Assembly: GCA_003244255.1 (NCBI GenBank)
Contig: QHCD01000085.1
Span: forward strand, 1 to 49,695
DNA: 49,695 bases
DNA from: Pseudonocardiales bacterium
GTDB lineage: Bacteria; Actinomycetota; Actinomycetes; Mycobacteriales; QHCD01
Direction: 5' to 3'
Below, piece by piece: positions 26,100-34,181 of this stretch; the first letter of the stretch is position 1; every line of letters begins with the position of its first letter. Under the pieces are notes generated by a model, which worked only from the letters and a program-made list of their open reading frames with translations, made no database searches and was not told the origin of the DNA. Made by a program: the position numbers and the translations under genes.

Positions 26100-27944
26100 G
26101 TGGGGGAGGCGATTCTGCGAACCGTCCTGGCCGTGGCGGCGAAGTCGTCGGCTCCGGAACGGGATCGTCCGCCGATCAGCGCCGTCGATGACGCCGCCGA
26201 CCGAGCGTTCGCCACCCTGTGCCCGTGGCACCGCGACTTCACCGAGTTCGAGCACACCTGGGTCAGCCCGCAGCGACGGGCGCTCGCGCGGATGTGGAGT
26301 AACGAGCCAACTCACCCGGCCACACAGGTGGCATGGCACGCCGACCGCCGCGCGGTGCTCTGCTGGACCGGGACATTCGGTTCGGCGGTGCCGCCGGACC
26401 TGGCACATGACCTGACGACGGGGACGCGGCGGGACGCCTACGTTGCCGACGCCACGGGGCTATTCGCGTTCTTCGCGGCGAGCGACGACGGTGCCGCCGC
26501 GTTGACCAACGTGCACCGGGCGGCGTCGGTGTACTGGGCCGAGGACGCCGACTTCGTCTATCTGGGCAGCAGCGCGGCGTTGTTGAACCTGGTGTCAACC
26601 CGCGCCACCACACCGAGCTACTACTTGCCCGGGCTGACCTCGATGGTTTGTGCGGGACATCCGACGACGGAGGAGAGCCCCTTCGTCGGCTCGCACGTGC
26701 TCGGCGCGGGCGAGGTGGCGCGGCTGCGGGCGGGATCGTTGCGGCGCAGCCAGCTACCCTCGACCGACGCGCCGGCCGACGATCCCGCAGCGGTCGCCAA
26801 GCTCATCGCCGATCGGCTGATTGCCGCTTGCGCCGCCGAGGCCGCGGGAGCCGAGCAGGTGACCGCATCGGTCACCGGTGGCAAGGACAGCCGGCTGGTG
26901 GTCGCGGCCATGCACGCGGCGGGAGTGGACTTCAGCACCTCGACGTCCGGCTTCCCCGAACATCCCGACGTGCGGATTGGGCGGGAGGTGGCGCGGCTGC
27001 TGGGCGTGCGGCACGAGAACAACGTCCCCGGTGCGCGGCCGGGCCACCAGGCCGTCACCAGCCTGTCGGTCGACCCGCCGCGCCGCGCGTGGGGGGTGCT
27101 ACGGCGCTGCGAGGGGATGACGACCCCCTTCCACGCCCGGGTCGGCAGGGAAGTCCCGTTCCGCCCGGGCGTACCGGCATTCAACGGCGTCGGCGGGGAG
27201 CTGCTTCGGGGTGGGCTGGCTCGCGGCTGGGGGCGTGCGCGCGCGCAGACGATCATCACCGTTATGAATCGCTGGCTGATGCCTGACCCATACATCCTGC
27301 GCGAGGACGTGCGCCGGGAGTACGAGGCGGCGACCAACATGTGGCGGGAGCGAGCGCGGACAGCGCCCATGCAGGCGCTGGCCGACTACCACCGGCTCTA
27401 TCGGGTGGGCCGGTGGACCGCCGCCGCCCGTAACAACCCGGGCATGGAACGAGCGGCGGTCAGCGTCCTGATGGACAACGCGATGATCCGCGTCGTCGCC
27501 CAGCTGCCGGTGTCGGAGCTGCACGACGAGCGGGTGGTCGCCCGCGTGCTCGGTCACCTCAACCCGAAGCTGCAGCGGTTCGTCTTCTGCAACGAGCGGT
27601 GGGACTTCGAGCAGACCGGACCAGCCGGGCTGTTGCCGGCCGAGCAATGGGCCGATCGCGCGCCGTTGCCGCTCGTCGCGCAGCGCCGGTCCGGGTTCAG
27701 CTGGCGGCTCTCCTACGGCCCGCACCTCTCGGCATACTTCCGCCGGACGATGCTCGCCGACCGGTCGCACCCGCTCTTCGACATCGTCGACTGGGACGCT
27801 GCCAACACGTTGCTCGCCGCCGACTCCGAGCGGGCCAAACTGGTCTGGAACATGTACTCCGTCTACTACCTGCTGGGCAACGAGTGGCTGCGCCCGACAC
27901 CGCCGGACCCCGAGCCGGTGTCGATTCCGCTGCCAACCGCGTAA
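26100..27944 (+). CDS. Asparagine-synthase-like ATP-dependent amide-forming enzyme (paralogue 4, intact)
   Basis: 614 residues from the GTG at 26100. Alignment with the siblings suggests translation might begin near 26112-26115, where GGGGGAGG precedes non-standard ATT/CTG codons, so the start is uncertain. Architecture is the same as paralogue 3: an N-terminal GATase-like domain without the catalytic Cys (RTVLAVAAKSS...), the motif LFAFFAASDDGAAALTNVHRAASVYW, PP-loop SVTGGKDSRLVVAAM (TGGKDSR 259-265), VGGELLRGGLARGWG, VLMDNAMIRVVAQLPVSELHDERVV, and C-terminus VSIPLPTA. The two intact copies differ throughout, so they may have distinct substrates. It ends 8 bp before the PLP-lyase-like gene, consistent with one transcript. 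Confidence 0.82.
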   Translation: MGEAILRTVLAVAAKSSAPERDRPPISAVDDAADRAFATLCPWHRDFTEFEHTWVSPQRRALARMWSNEPTHPATQVAWHADRRAVLCWTGTFGSAVPPDLAHDLTTGTRRDAYVADATGLFAFFAASDDGAAALTNVHRAASVYWAEDADFVYLGSSAALLNLVSTRATTPSYYLPGLTSMVCAGHPTTEESPFVGSHVLGAGEVARLRAGSLRRSQLPSTDAPADDPAAVAKLIADRLIAACAAEAAGAEQVTASVTGGKDSRLVVAAMHAAGVDFSTSTSGFPEHPDVRIGREVARLLGVRHENNVPGARPGHQAVTSLSVDPPRRAWGVLRRCEGMTTPFHARVGREVPFRPGVPAFNGVGGELLRGGLARGWGRARAQTIITVMNRWLMPDPYILREDVRREYEAATNMWRERARTAPMQALADYHRLYRVGRWTAAARNNPGMERAAVSVLMDNAMIRVVAQLPVSELHDERVVARVLGHLNPKLQRFVFCNERWDFEQTGPAGLLPAEQWADRAPLPLVAQRRSGFSWRLSYGPHLSAYFRRTMLADRSHPLFDIVDWDAANTLLAADSERAKLVWNMYSVYYLLGNEWLRPTPPDPEPVSIPLPTA

Positions 27945-27952
27945 GGCAACCG

Positions 27953-29266
27953 GTGAGCACCACGGGCCTGCCGGCCGAGGGACTGCCGCCCGAGAGGGTG
28001 CACGAGCTGGTCGCAGCCGCCGGCGCGGACGACGCCGACTGGCGGGCCGGGCGCAGCTGGAGCCTGGTCTATGACTCCCCGGACTGGCACGCGGATCTCG
28101 TCGCCCGCGCGGTTGCCACCTATGCGAACGAGAACTCGCTCTCGCACACCGCGTTCCCGAGCGCGGGGCGGTTCGAATCCGCCGTCGTCTCGATGGTCGC
28201 CTCGGTCGTGGCACCGGGCGCAGACGCGTTCGGCAGCTTCACCTCCGGCGGCACCGAGTCGATCCTGCTGGCCGTCAAGGCCTACCGCGACTGCGCACCG
28301 GACATCGACCGGCCCGAGCTGGCGCTGCCGGCGACGGCCCATCCCGCGTTCGGCAAGGCGGCGCACTACCTGCGGGTCGGCGTGCGCGAGGTGCCGGTCG
28401 GGGCGAGCGGAGCCGTCGATCCCGGGGACGTCCGGGCGGCGCTGACGCCGCAGACGATCGCCATCGCCGCGTCCGCGCCGAACTTCCCGTTCGGCGTCGT
28501 CGACCCGATCCCCGAGCTCGCCGCCTTGGCCCGCGAGCACGACATCGGACTGCACGTCGACGCCGCGATGGGTGGGCTGTTCCTGCCGTTCCTGGACGCC
28601 GCGGGTGTCACCCCGCCGCGATTCGGTCTCGACGTCGACGGCGTCACCTCGGTGTCGGTGGACCTGCACAAGTACGGCTATGGCCCGAAGGGTGGCTCGG
28701 TCGTGCTGTTCGGGACCGACGAATTGCGGCGGGCCAGCTACTACATCAGCCTTGGCTGGCCGGGTGGTGCCTACGCGTCGGCGACGTCGGGCGGCACCCG
28801 GCCGGTGGGGCCCGCCGCGGGCGCCTTCGCGGCGATGGCTGCGCTCGGCCGCGCAGGCTACCGGCGGCTGGTCGCGGACGTGATGACGACGGCGCGGACG
28901 CTGCAGGACGGCCTTCTCGAATCGGGCCCGATGCGCCTGGTCGGCAGGCCGGCGATGAGCGTCTTCGCCGTCACCTCCGACGAGCTGGCGATGACGGCGT
29001 TCGCCCGTGGGCTGGAGTCTCGCGGCTGGTGGATCGATGCCCAGACCGAGCCGCCCGCGATCCACTTCGTCGTGTTCCCCCGGCACGCGACGGTGGTGGC
29101 CGCGTTCCTCGCCGACGTCGCCGCCGTGCTCGCGGGATCCCTGGAAGACCGAGCGGACGGCTCTTCCTCGTACGGCGTGATGGTACGCGGAGTAGCCAAT
29201 ATTCAGACTTTGCGGGATTATCTCGACAGGCGCTTCGACGACGGGTGGTGGGACCAACGGGCGTGA
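27953..29266 (+). CDS. PLP-dependent decarboxylase/lyase of the sphingosine-1-phosphate lyase-GAD type
   Basis: 437 residues from the GTG at 27953. Group II fold-type-I PLP enzyme: SFTSGGTESILLAVKAYRD (phosphate-binding turn), PATAHPAFGKAAHYLRVG (ring-stacking His), GLHVDAAMGGLFLPFL (Asp near residue 203), and VDLHKYGYGPKGGSVVLF with the Schiff-base lysine near 240. N-terminal LVYDSPDWHADLVARAVATYANENSLSHTAFPSAGRFE is very like bacterial S1P-lyase homologues. It may decarboxylate an amino acid or cleave a C-C bond; the substrate is not predictable. It follows the second synthase by 8 bp, and its stop overlaps the next gene's GTG (GTGA). A C-terminal Trp/Asp-rich tail (FDDGWWDQRA) is unusual. 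Confidence 0.86.
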   Translation: MSTTGLPAEGLPPERVHELVAAAGADDADWRAGRSWSLVYDSPDWHADLVARAVATYANENSLSHTAFPSAGRFESAVVSMVASVVAPGADAFGSFTSGGTESILLAVKAYRDCAPDIDRPELALPATAHPAFGKAAHYLRVGVREVPVGASGAVDPGDVRAALTPQTIAIAASAPNFPFGVVDPIPELAALAREHDIGLHVDAAMGGLFLPFLDAAGVTPPRFGLDVDGVTSVSVDLHKYGYGPKGGSVVLFGTDELRRASYYISLGWPGGAYASATSGGTRPVGPAAGAFAAMAALGRAGYRRLVADVMTTARTLQDGLLESGPMRLVGRPAMSVFAVTSDELAMTAFARGLESRGWWIDAQTEPPAIHFVVFPRHATVVAAFLADVAAVLAGSLEDRADGSSSYGVMVRGVANIQTLRDYLDRRFDDGWWDQRA

Positions 29267-31020
29267 ACGAGCAGGGCGGCGGCGGCCGAGTGGCCGCGCT
29301 CGCCCACCGCTTGGGAACGGCGACGCTGGTCCACGCCGGCGTGCGGACGGGCGATGCGCCGGCTGCCGGCGGGCCCGACGCGCGCGAGCGGTCCCACGCC
29401 GCATGCGATCCCGCCCTGTGGACCGTCGGCCGCGAGCGGTTGCACGCCCTGCTGCGTGCCGCCGACGACCCCACGACGACGGCCGAGGCGAGCGCGATCG
29501 GCATCGAACGCGCCGTCGTCGAGGCCGTGCTCGGCGCGCCGGCCGAACTGCTGGTGCTGCTCGGTGGTGACTCCCGGGTGATCCCGGCCGATGGCCGTAA
29601 CCCCTACGGCCTGCCGGCCTTCGATCGGGAGCCGCGGGTCCGGCTGTCCTCCTGCACGGCGTCCACCCCCGACGCCCGGGCATTGACCACGGTCGGGGGC
29701 TGGCAGCGCCAGGCCGCCGGCCGGTTGGCCCGCGACGGCCTCGACGCCGCGGTCGGCGCACTGCGTGCCGGCGGTGTTGCCGACGTGCGCCGCTGCTTCG
29801 ACCTGCCCGAGGTCCTCGCGGACCGGATCGCGCTGTCGCCCTCAGGCACCGACGCCGCATCGCTGGTCACGGCCGTCGCGTTCTCCGGTTCCGGCCGGCC
29901 GCTGCGGATCATCCTGGTCGGCTCCGGTGAATCCGGCGCCGGCACCGCGCTCGCCGCCGGCGGCCGCCGGTTCCGCGACGTCGCGCCGTTCACGGCCGCG
30001 GGCGCCGTCGGCGACCCTCTCCTCGGCATCGACCCGGCTGCGATCACCGTTGTCGACGTCGCGCTGCGCGACGGCGCCGGCCGGCCGCGGCGGGCGTTCG
30101 ACGTCGAGGCCGAGATCGAGGCCCATCTCGAGGCTGGGATCGATGCCGCCGCCGACGTGCTCGTCGGCGTCATGTACGGGTCCAAGACCGGAATCCGGGT
30201 TCCGGATCGGGAATGGGTGCGGCGCTGGCGCTCGCGGCATCCCGACCGGCTGCGCATCATCGTCGACGCGGCGCAGGGTCGCGTCTCTGGCCGCGACACG
30301 GCGGAGTTCCTCGACGCCGGAGCGAGCGTGCTGCTCAGCGGCTCGAAGGCGCACGGCGCACCGCCGTTCTGCGGCGCCGTCGTCTTCGATGCCTCGCTGG
30401 TGGCCGATTCCGAACGGCTTTCCCGGCTGCCTGCCGGGCTCGCGTGCAGCGTCGCCCGCGCCGACCTGCCGCCGATGCTGCGACACGCCGGCGACGGGTT
30501 CGAGCCGATCAACCTCGGCCTGCTCGCCCGCTGGCGGGTCGCGGCCGATGAGTCCGAACGGTCGCGTGACTACGGCCGCTCCGCGCTCGTGGCGCGGCGC
30601 GCACTGGTCGCCGCGTGCCGCTCGGCGCTCGCCGACCTCGAGAACATCGTCCTGCTGCCGCCGACACCGGCGGACGACACCATCGTGTCGTTCCTGGTGC
30701 GCAGCGAGTACGGCGATCACCGCGTCTTCGGCAAGGCCGGCTGCAGGCAGATCTACGACGCCGTCGTCGCCAACGGTGTCTACATCGGACAGCCGGTCGA
30801 GCTCACCGCCGGCGGCCCGGCGGTGCTCCGCGTCGCCGTCGGCACGGCGACGGTGAACGCCACCGTCGCGTCCGGATCCGATCCGGTGCGGTACGCGTCG
30901 GGCCAGGCCGCGATCGCCGTCGACGCGATCCGGGACGGCATCCTGACGGCCGACCAGGTCGGCACCGTTCGGGCCGAACCGCTGTTGCGGTCGCTGCTAG
31001 AGCCGAGCCTGCTCGGTTAG
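29263..31020 (+). CDS. Divergent PLP-dependent (class-V-like) enzyme, 585 residues, function unknown
   Basis: The GTG start overlaps the preceding stop (GTGA). A PLP fold-type-I core is recognisable: IALSPSGTDAASLVTAVAF near residue 190, LRIIVDAAQGRVSGRDT with Asp near 335, then VLLSGSKAHGAPPFCGAVVF with the likely Schiff-base Lys near 362. The D-A-A-Q motif and ~27-residue Asp-Lys spacing recall class V aminotransferases/cysteine desulfurases. It is longer than those (about 400), with a ~150-residue N-terminal region (containing PAELLVLLGGDSRVIPADGRNPYGLP) that I do not recognise, and a C-terminal domain ending AEPLLRSLLEPSLLG. Tight coupling suggests it acts with the lyase on the same intermediate. 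It could be an aminotransferase, a lyase or a desulfurase-like enzyme. Confidence 0.72.
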   Translation: MNEQGGGGRVAALAHRLGTATLVHAGVRTGDAPAAGGPDARERSHAACDPALWTVGRERLHALLRAADDPTTTAEASAIGIERAVVEAVLGAPAELLVLLGGDSRVIPADGRNPYGLPAFDREPRVRLSSCTASTPDARALTTVGGWQRQAAGRLARDGLDAAVGALRAGGVADVRRCFDLPEVLADRIALSPSGTDAASLVTAVAFSGSGRPLRIILVGSGESGAGTALAAGGRRFRDVAPFTAAGAVGDPLLGIDPAAITVVDVALRDGAGRPRRAFDVEAEIEAHLEAGIDAAADVLVGVMYGSKTGIRVPDREWVRRWRSRHPDRLRIIVDAAQGRVSGRDTAEFLDAGASVLLSGSKAHGAPPFCGAVVFDASLVADSERLSRLPAGLACSVARADLPPMLRHAGDGFEPINLGLLARWRVAADESERSRDYGRSALVARRALVAACRSALADLENIVLLPPTPADDTIVSFLVRSEYGDHRVFGKAGCRQIYDAVVANGVYIGQPVELTAGGPAVLRVAVGTATVNATVASGSDPVRYASGQAAIAVDAIRDGILTADQVGTVRAEPLLRSLLEPSLLG

Positions 31021-31027
31021 CCCGAAC

Positions 31028-31807
31028 CTAGCCGAGCGCCGCCCGCAACGCCGCGATGTCCTCCCGCTGCCCCTCCACGCCGCCAGGTGTCTCGAAGATG
31101 GCTGGCGCCTTCGCCGCCCGGACAACAGCGGCAAGGGTCTGAACACCGATCTGGCCGGGCCCGATGTTCTCGTGCCGGTCCCGGCCGGATCCGGCCGGGT
31201 CCTTCGAGTCGTTGGCGTGCACCAGGTCGATCCGGCCGGTGATCGCGAGCACCCGGTCGACGATGCCGTCGAGCTCCTCCCCGCCGGCGTGGGCATGGCA
31301 GGTGTCGAGGCAGAATCCGACGCCGAACTCGCCGACGGCGTCCCAGAGCATCGCCAGCCGGTCGAAGCGACGCGCCATCGCGTTGTCGCCGCCGGCGGTG
31401 TTCTCGATCAGGATCGGCACCTCGAACTCGCCCCGCTCGAAGACCTTGCGCCAGTTCTCGAAACCGACAGCGGGATCGTCGTCGGCACCGAGGTGCCCGC
31501 CGTGCACGATCAGCCCGCTGGCACCGATCGTTGCTGCCGCTTTCGCGTGTGTCGCAAGCAGTTTGCGGCTCGGAATGCGAATTCGATTGTTCGTCGTCGC
31601 GACGTTGATCAGGTACGGCGCATGGACGAAGACGAGCGTGCCGGCCGCGCGCAGGGTCGCGGCATCCGCGCGCGGCTGCGGGGCCTTGAAGCTCTGCGGG
31701 TCGGCCAGGAAGAACTGCACGACGTCGGCGGCACGGGCCGCCGCCTGGGCGAGTGGATCGCCGGCGTCGACGTGCGCACCGACCGGGATCGCGGATGCGG
31801 CGGCCAT
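31028..31807 (-). CDS. nfo: Deoxyribonuclease IV / AP endonuclease family 2 (Nfo-like)
   Basis: 259 residues from the ATG at 31807. Metal-dependent TIM-barrel endonuclease that cleaves DNA 5' of abasic sites in base-excision repair. Visible elements are [12 protein letters not shown] at the N-terminus, [99 protein letters not shown] and the last strand IFETPGG. The His/Asp/Glu ligands for three zinc ions are in expected places. Its stop is 8 bp from the stop of the convergent PLP gene. It is divergent from rpsF. Confidence 0.92.
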   Translation of the reverse strand: MAAASAIPVGAHVDAGDPLAQAAARAADVVQFFLADPQSFKAPQPRADAATLRAAGTLVFVHAPYLINVATTNNRIRIPSRKLLATHAKAAATIGASGLIVHGGHLGADDDPAVGFENWRKVFERGEFEVPILIENTAGGDNAMARRFDRLAMLWDAVGEFGVGFCLDTCHAHAGGEELDGIVDRVLAITGRIDLVHANDSKDPAGSGRDRHENIGPGQIGVQTLAAVVRAAKAPAIFETPGGVEGQREDIAALRAALG

Positions 31808-31995
31808 GGGCTGCAGGCTACCGACGCCCACCGACGACCCATCCGCGAGATCGCGGTTCACCACCAGACACGCCGGGCACAGCGGTGGTCAGCTGCGATC
31901 TCGGCGAAGCGGGCCCGCCGCCGTCCAGGTGTGGACGGCGGAGCGTGAGCGTCGCCCGGTGCGTTATCCTCATGCGGTCTGGCCTGGTACTTCGC

Positions 31996-32047
31996 CGGGG
32001 CAGACGACGCGCAACCCTCCTGCCGCAGAGAGCCTGCGGCCGCCCCG
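31996..32047 (+). promoter_or_regulatory. Structured rpsF leader, candidate S6:S18 autoregulatory RNA
   Basis: In the 5' leader of rpsF, CGGGGC (31996-32001) can pair with GCCCCG (32042-32047). These enclose a hairpin of GCCGCAG (32022-32028) with CTGCGGC (32034-32040), loop AGAGC. The structure ends 7 bases before the AGGAGG at 32055-32060. rpsF leaders in many bacteria bind the S6:S18 complex through a hairpin with CCG nearby; this one lies in the right place. A TANNNT (TATCCT, 31965-31970) could be the -10 element. Assignment is by position and fold only. Confidence 0.45.
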
Positions 32048-32070
32048 AGTCCATAGGAGGTGAGTGGCTG

Positions 32071-32361
32071 TTGCGTCACTACGAGCTGATGGTGATCCTC
32101 GACGCCGATCTCGAGGAGCGCACTATCGCACCGTCACTGGACACGTTCCTCAACGTGGTGAAGAACGACGGCGGGACGGTCGAGAACGTCGACATCTGGG
32201 GACGTCGTCGCCTCGCCTACGAGATCGACAAGCGGGTCGAGGGCATCTACGCCGTCATCGACCTGCAGGCCGAGCCGGCGACCGTCACCGAACTTGACCG
32301 CCAGCTGAACCTCAACGATGCGATCCTGCGCACGAAGGTTGTCCGGCCGGACAAGCAGTAA
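32071..32361 (+). CDS. rpsF: 30S ribosomal protein S6
   Basis: 96 residues using a TTG start at 32071. The protein must begin (M)[10 protein letters not shown], and AGGAGG lies 10 bp upstream; no ATG or GTG is in frame there. Family landmarks are [17 protein letters not shown], the [27 protein letters not shown] core and the C-terminal [21 protein letters not shown]. It binds S18 on the platform of the small subunit. First gene of the rpsF-ssb-rpsR-rplI-dnaB operon, conserved in actinobacteria. A rare start codon with a structured leader fits autoregulated translation. Confidence 0.96.
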   Translation: MRHYELMVILDADLEERTIAPSLDTFLNVVKNDGGTVENVDIWGRRRLAYEIDKRVEGIYAVIDLQAEPATVTELDRQLNLNDAILRTKVVRPDKQ

Positions 32362-32515
32362 GCCGTCGCGGCGGCCGCTAGCCTTCGGGTTCTCTCACGC
32401 GAACGGCCGGGATCGCGCCGCCCACCGCGGCCAAGCTGATCAGCAGACCTCGCGGCGAATGCCCGCCGCGACCGACTTGCGGCAGCCCTGCTGTCGCGGC
32501 AGAGGAGTTCATCCC

Positions 32516-33064
32516 ATGGCAGGCGAGACCCTCATCACCGTCGTCGGCAACCTGACCGCCGATCCCGAACTGCGGTTCACGACGACCGGCGCCGCCGTCG
32601 CCAACTTCACCGTCGCCTCGACCCCGCGCACCTTCGACCGGCAGACCAACGAGTGGAAGGACGGCGACGCGCTGTTCCTGCGCTGCTCGGTGTGGCGGCA
32701 GGCGGCCGAGAACGTCGCCGAGTCGCTGACCCGCGGCGCCCGGGTGATCGTGAGCGGCCGGCTCAAGCAGCGATCGTTTGAGACCAAGGAAGGCGAGAAG
32801 CGCACCGTCGTCGAGTGCGACGTCGACGAGATCGGACCATCACTGCGCTACGCGACCGCGAAGGTGAACAAGACCGCGCGTGGCAGCAGCGGCAGCGGCG
32901 GAGGCGGCGGATTCGGCGGTTCGGGCGGCGGTTCCGCCGAGGACCCGTGGTCGACCGGCGGTTCGGGCGGCGGTTCAGGTGCTGCCCAGGGCGGCCAGCC
33001 GGGCGGCTCCCATGCCGGCGCCCAGGGCGGATCGGACGGCTCCTCCGACGAGCCGCCGTTCTAG
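32516..33064 (+). CDS. ssb: Single-stranded DNA-binding protein
   Basis: 182 residues from the ATG at 32516, with AGAGGAG upstream. The OB fold covers residues 1-115: [67 protein letters not shown] and [17 protein letters not shown] Gly/Ser-rich linker follows, and the acidic tip SSDEPPF is the standard partner-binding tail. It coats ssDNA in replication, repair and recombination. Its TAG stop (33062-33064) lies inside the CTAG end of a MITE-like element, so the insertion falls exactly at the gene end without altering the DEPPF tip. Confidence 0.97.
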   Translation: MAGETLITVVGNLTADPELRFTTTGAAVANFTVASTPRTFDRQTNEWKDGDALFLRCSVWRQAAENVAESLTRGARVIVSGRLKQRSFETKEGEKRTVVECDVDEIGPSLRYATAKVNKTARGSSGSGGGGGFGGSGGGSAEDPWSTGGSGGGSGAAQGGQPGGSHAGAQGGSDGSSDEPPF

Positions 33065-33230
33065 TGTGGTCTGTCTGGGATATGACCTGGCGGTGCCTGT
33101 GGCGCGCAGGCGGCGCCTCGCCGCGTTGTCGTCGTCGGCCATAGCCACGGCTATGACCTCCTCCTCCGCCTCGCGATACATCCGCCTGGATCACCACACC
33201 CACCGCCGCATAGCCCAGACAGACCACTAG
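33061..33230. mobile_element. MITE-like element, family A copy 2, between ssb and rpsR
   Basis: A 170-bp element running CTAGtgtGGTCTGTCTGGG to CCCAGACAGACCaCTAG. It is an inverted copy of 3156-3323 and by eye about nine in ten positions agree. The central dyad CATAGCC-ac-GGCTATG is at 33140-33155. It carries no transposase. Its left CTAG includes the ssb stop codon. It widens the ssb-rpsR gap to about 250 bp. Confidence 0.82.
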
Positions 33231-33312
33231 ATCGCCACCGTCAACGCCGGCCGTGGTCGCGCCGTCGCCACAGCGCCGGCCGTGAGCACAACGAAAGGAG
33301 AGCACCAGCGAC

Positions 33313-33549
33313 ATGCCGAAACAACCAGTGCGCAAGCTGAAGAAGAAGGTCTGCGTGTTCTGCAAGGACAAGGCGACCTACATCGACTACAAGGACACCA
33401 CCCTGCTGCGCAAGTACATCTCCGACCGGGGCAAGATCCGGGCCCGCCGGGTCACCGGCAACTGCAACCAGCACCAGCGCGACGTCGCCACGGCGATCAA
33501 GAACAGCCGCGAGATGGCGTTGCTGCCCTACACCAGCACCGCCCGCTAG
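33313..33549 (+). CDS. rpsR: 30S ribosomal protein S18 (zinc-ligand-containing form)
   Basis: 78 residues. [33 protein letters not shown] and [29 protein letters not shown] are diagnostic. The CVFC pair plus the later CNQH gives the C+ (zinc-binding) form. Bacteria that keep a C+ form often also have a C- paralogue used when zinc is scarce; none is seen here. GAAAGGAG lies 13-20 bp upstream, a wide spacing. The TAG stop lies within the CTAG end of the second type of repeat element (33546-33719). It partners with S6 on the 30S platform. Confidence 0.97.
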   Translation: MPKQPVRKLKKKVCVFCKDKATYIDYKDTTLLRKYISDRGKIRARRVTGNCNQHQRDVATAIKNSREMALLPYTSTAR

Positions 33550-33719
33550 TGTCTCGTGTCGGAAGTATGTTCACCGTCTGCGGCGCCATGATGCACACCG
33601 GCAGCGTTGTCCTCATCACTCGTAACTCCGCTACGAGCTCCTCGTCCGCACTGTACGCCTTGTCGGACGCACATCCGGATCACCGCATCCGGCAAACGAC
33701 TTCGTTCACAGGACGCTAG
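33546..33719. mobile_element. MITE-like element, family B, between rpsR and rplI
   Basis: A 174-bp CTAG-bounded segment with degenerate inverted ends (CTAGTGTCTCGTGT against the reverse complement of the right end, CTAGCGTCCTGTGA). It has the same layout as family A: GTTGTC, then a dyad, then an (ACG)AGCTCCTCGTCCGC-like stretch and CATCCGGATCACCGCATCC. In place of family A's CATAGCC/GGCTATG the dyad is CTCGTA/TACGAG (33619-33637). It begins on the rpsR stop codon and ends 12 bp before rplI, so its last bases help form the rplI ribosome-binding site. Confidence 0.72.
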
Positions 33720-33731
33720 GAGCGCGGAACG

Positions 33732-34181
33732 ATGAAGCTGATTCTGACCCACGAGGTCGGCAAGCTCGGCGGTCCCGGCGACGTCGTCGAGGTCAAGGAC
33801 GGCTACGGCCGCAACTACCTGATCCCGCGCGGCTTCGCGATCGCGTGGACCAAGGGCGGACAGATGCAGGTCTCGACGATCAAGCGTGCGCGCGACTCCC
33901 GCGAGGTGCACGATCTCGGTCAGGCCCGGGAGATCCGGTCCCAGCTCGAGGCACTGACCGTCACCCTGCCGGCCAAGGCCGGCGGCGGCGGCCGGCTGTT
34001 CGGCTCGGTCACGGCCGTCGACGTGGTCGGCGCGATCAAGGACGCCGGCGGCCCGGAGGTCGACCGGCGGCGGGTGGACCTGCCCGGCCACATCAAGTCG
34101 GTGGGCAGCCACCAGGTCGCGGTCCGGATCCATCCCGAGGTGATCGCGAGCCTGGCGGTCGAGGTCGTCGCATCGAGCTGA
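33732..34181 (+). CDS. rplI: 50S ribosomal protein L9
   Basis: 149 residues, the standard length. The N-terminal domain is MKLILTHEVGKLGGPGDVVEVKDGYGRNYLIPRGFA, with the family GxGRNYLxPxG signature. A long connecting helix and the C-terminal rRNA-binding domain follow (GGGGRLFGSVTAVDVVGAIKDAGG, then RRVDLPGHIKSVGSHQVAVRIHPEV). Its AGGAGCG ribosome-binding site overlaps the edge of the family B element. It sits between rpsR and dnaB as in other actinobacteria. Confidence 0.97.
   Translation: MKLILTHEVGKLGGPGDVVEVKDGYGRNYLIPRGFAIAWTKGGQMQVSTIKRARDSREVHDLGQAREIRSQLEALTVTLPAKAGGGGRLFGSVTAVDVVGAIKDAGGPEVDRRRVDLPGHIKSVGSHQVAVRIHPEVIASLAVEVVASS

Noticed and set aside
27866..29860. Long leftward ORF opposite the two PLP genes
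   Set aside because: Composition is that of antisense GC-rich DNA and it overlaps two genes with clear catalytic motifs.
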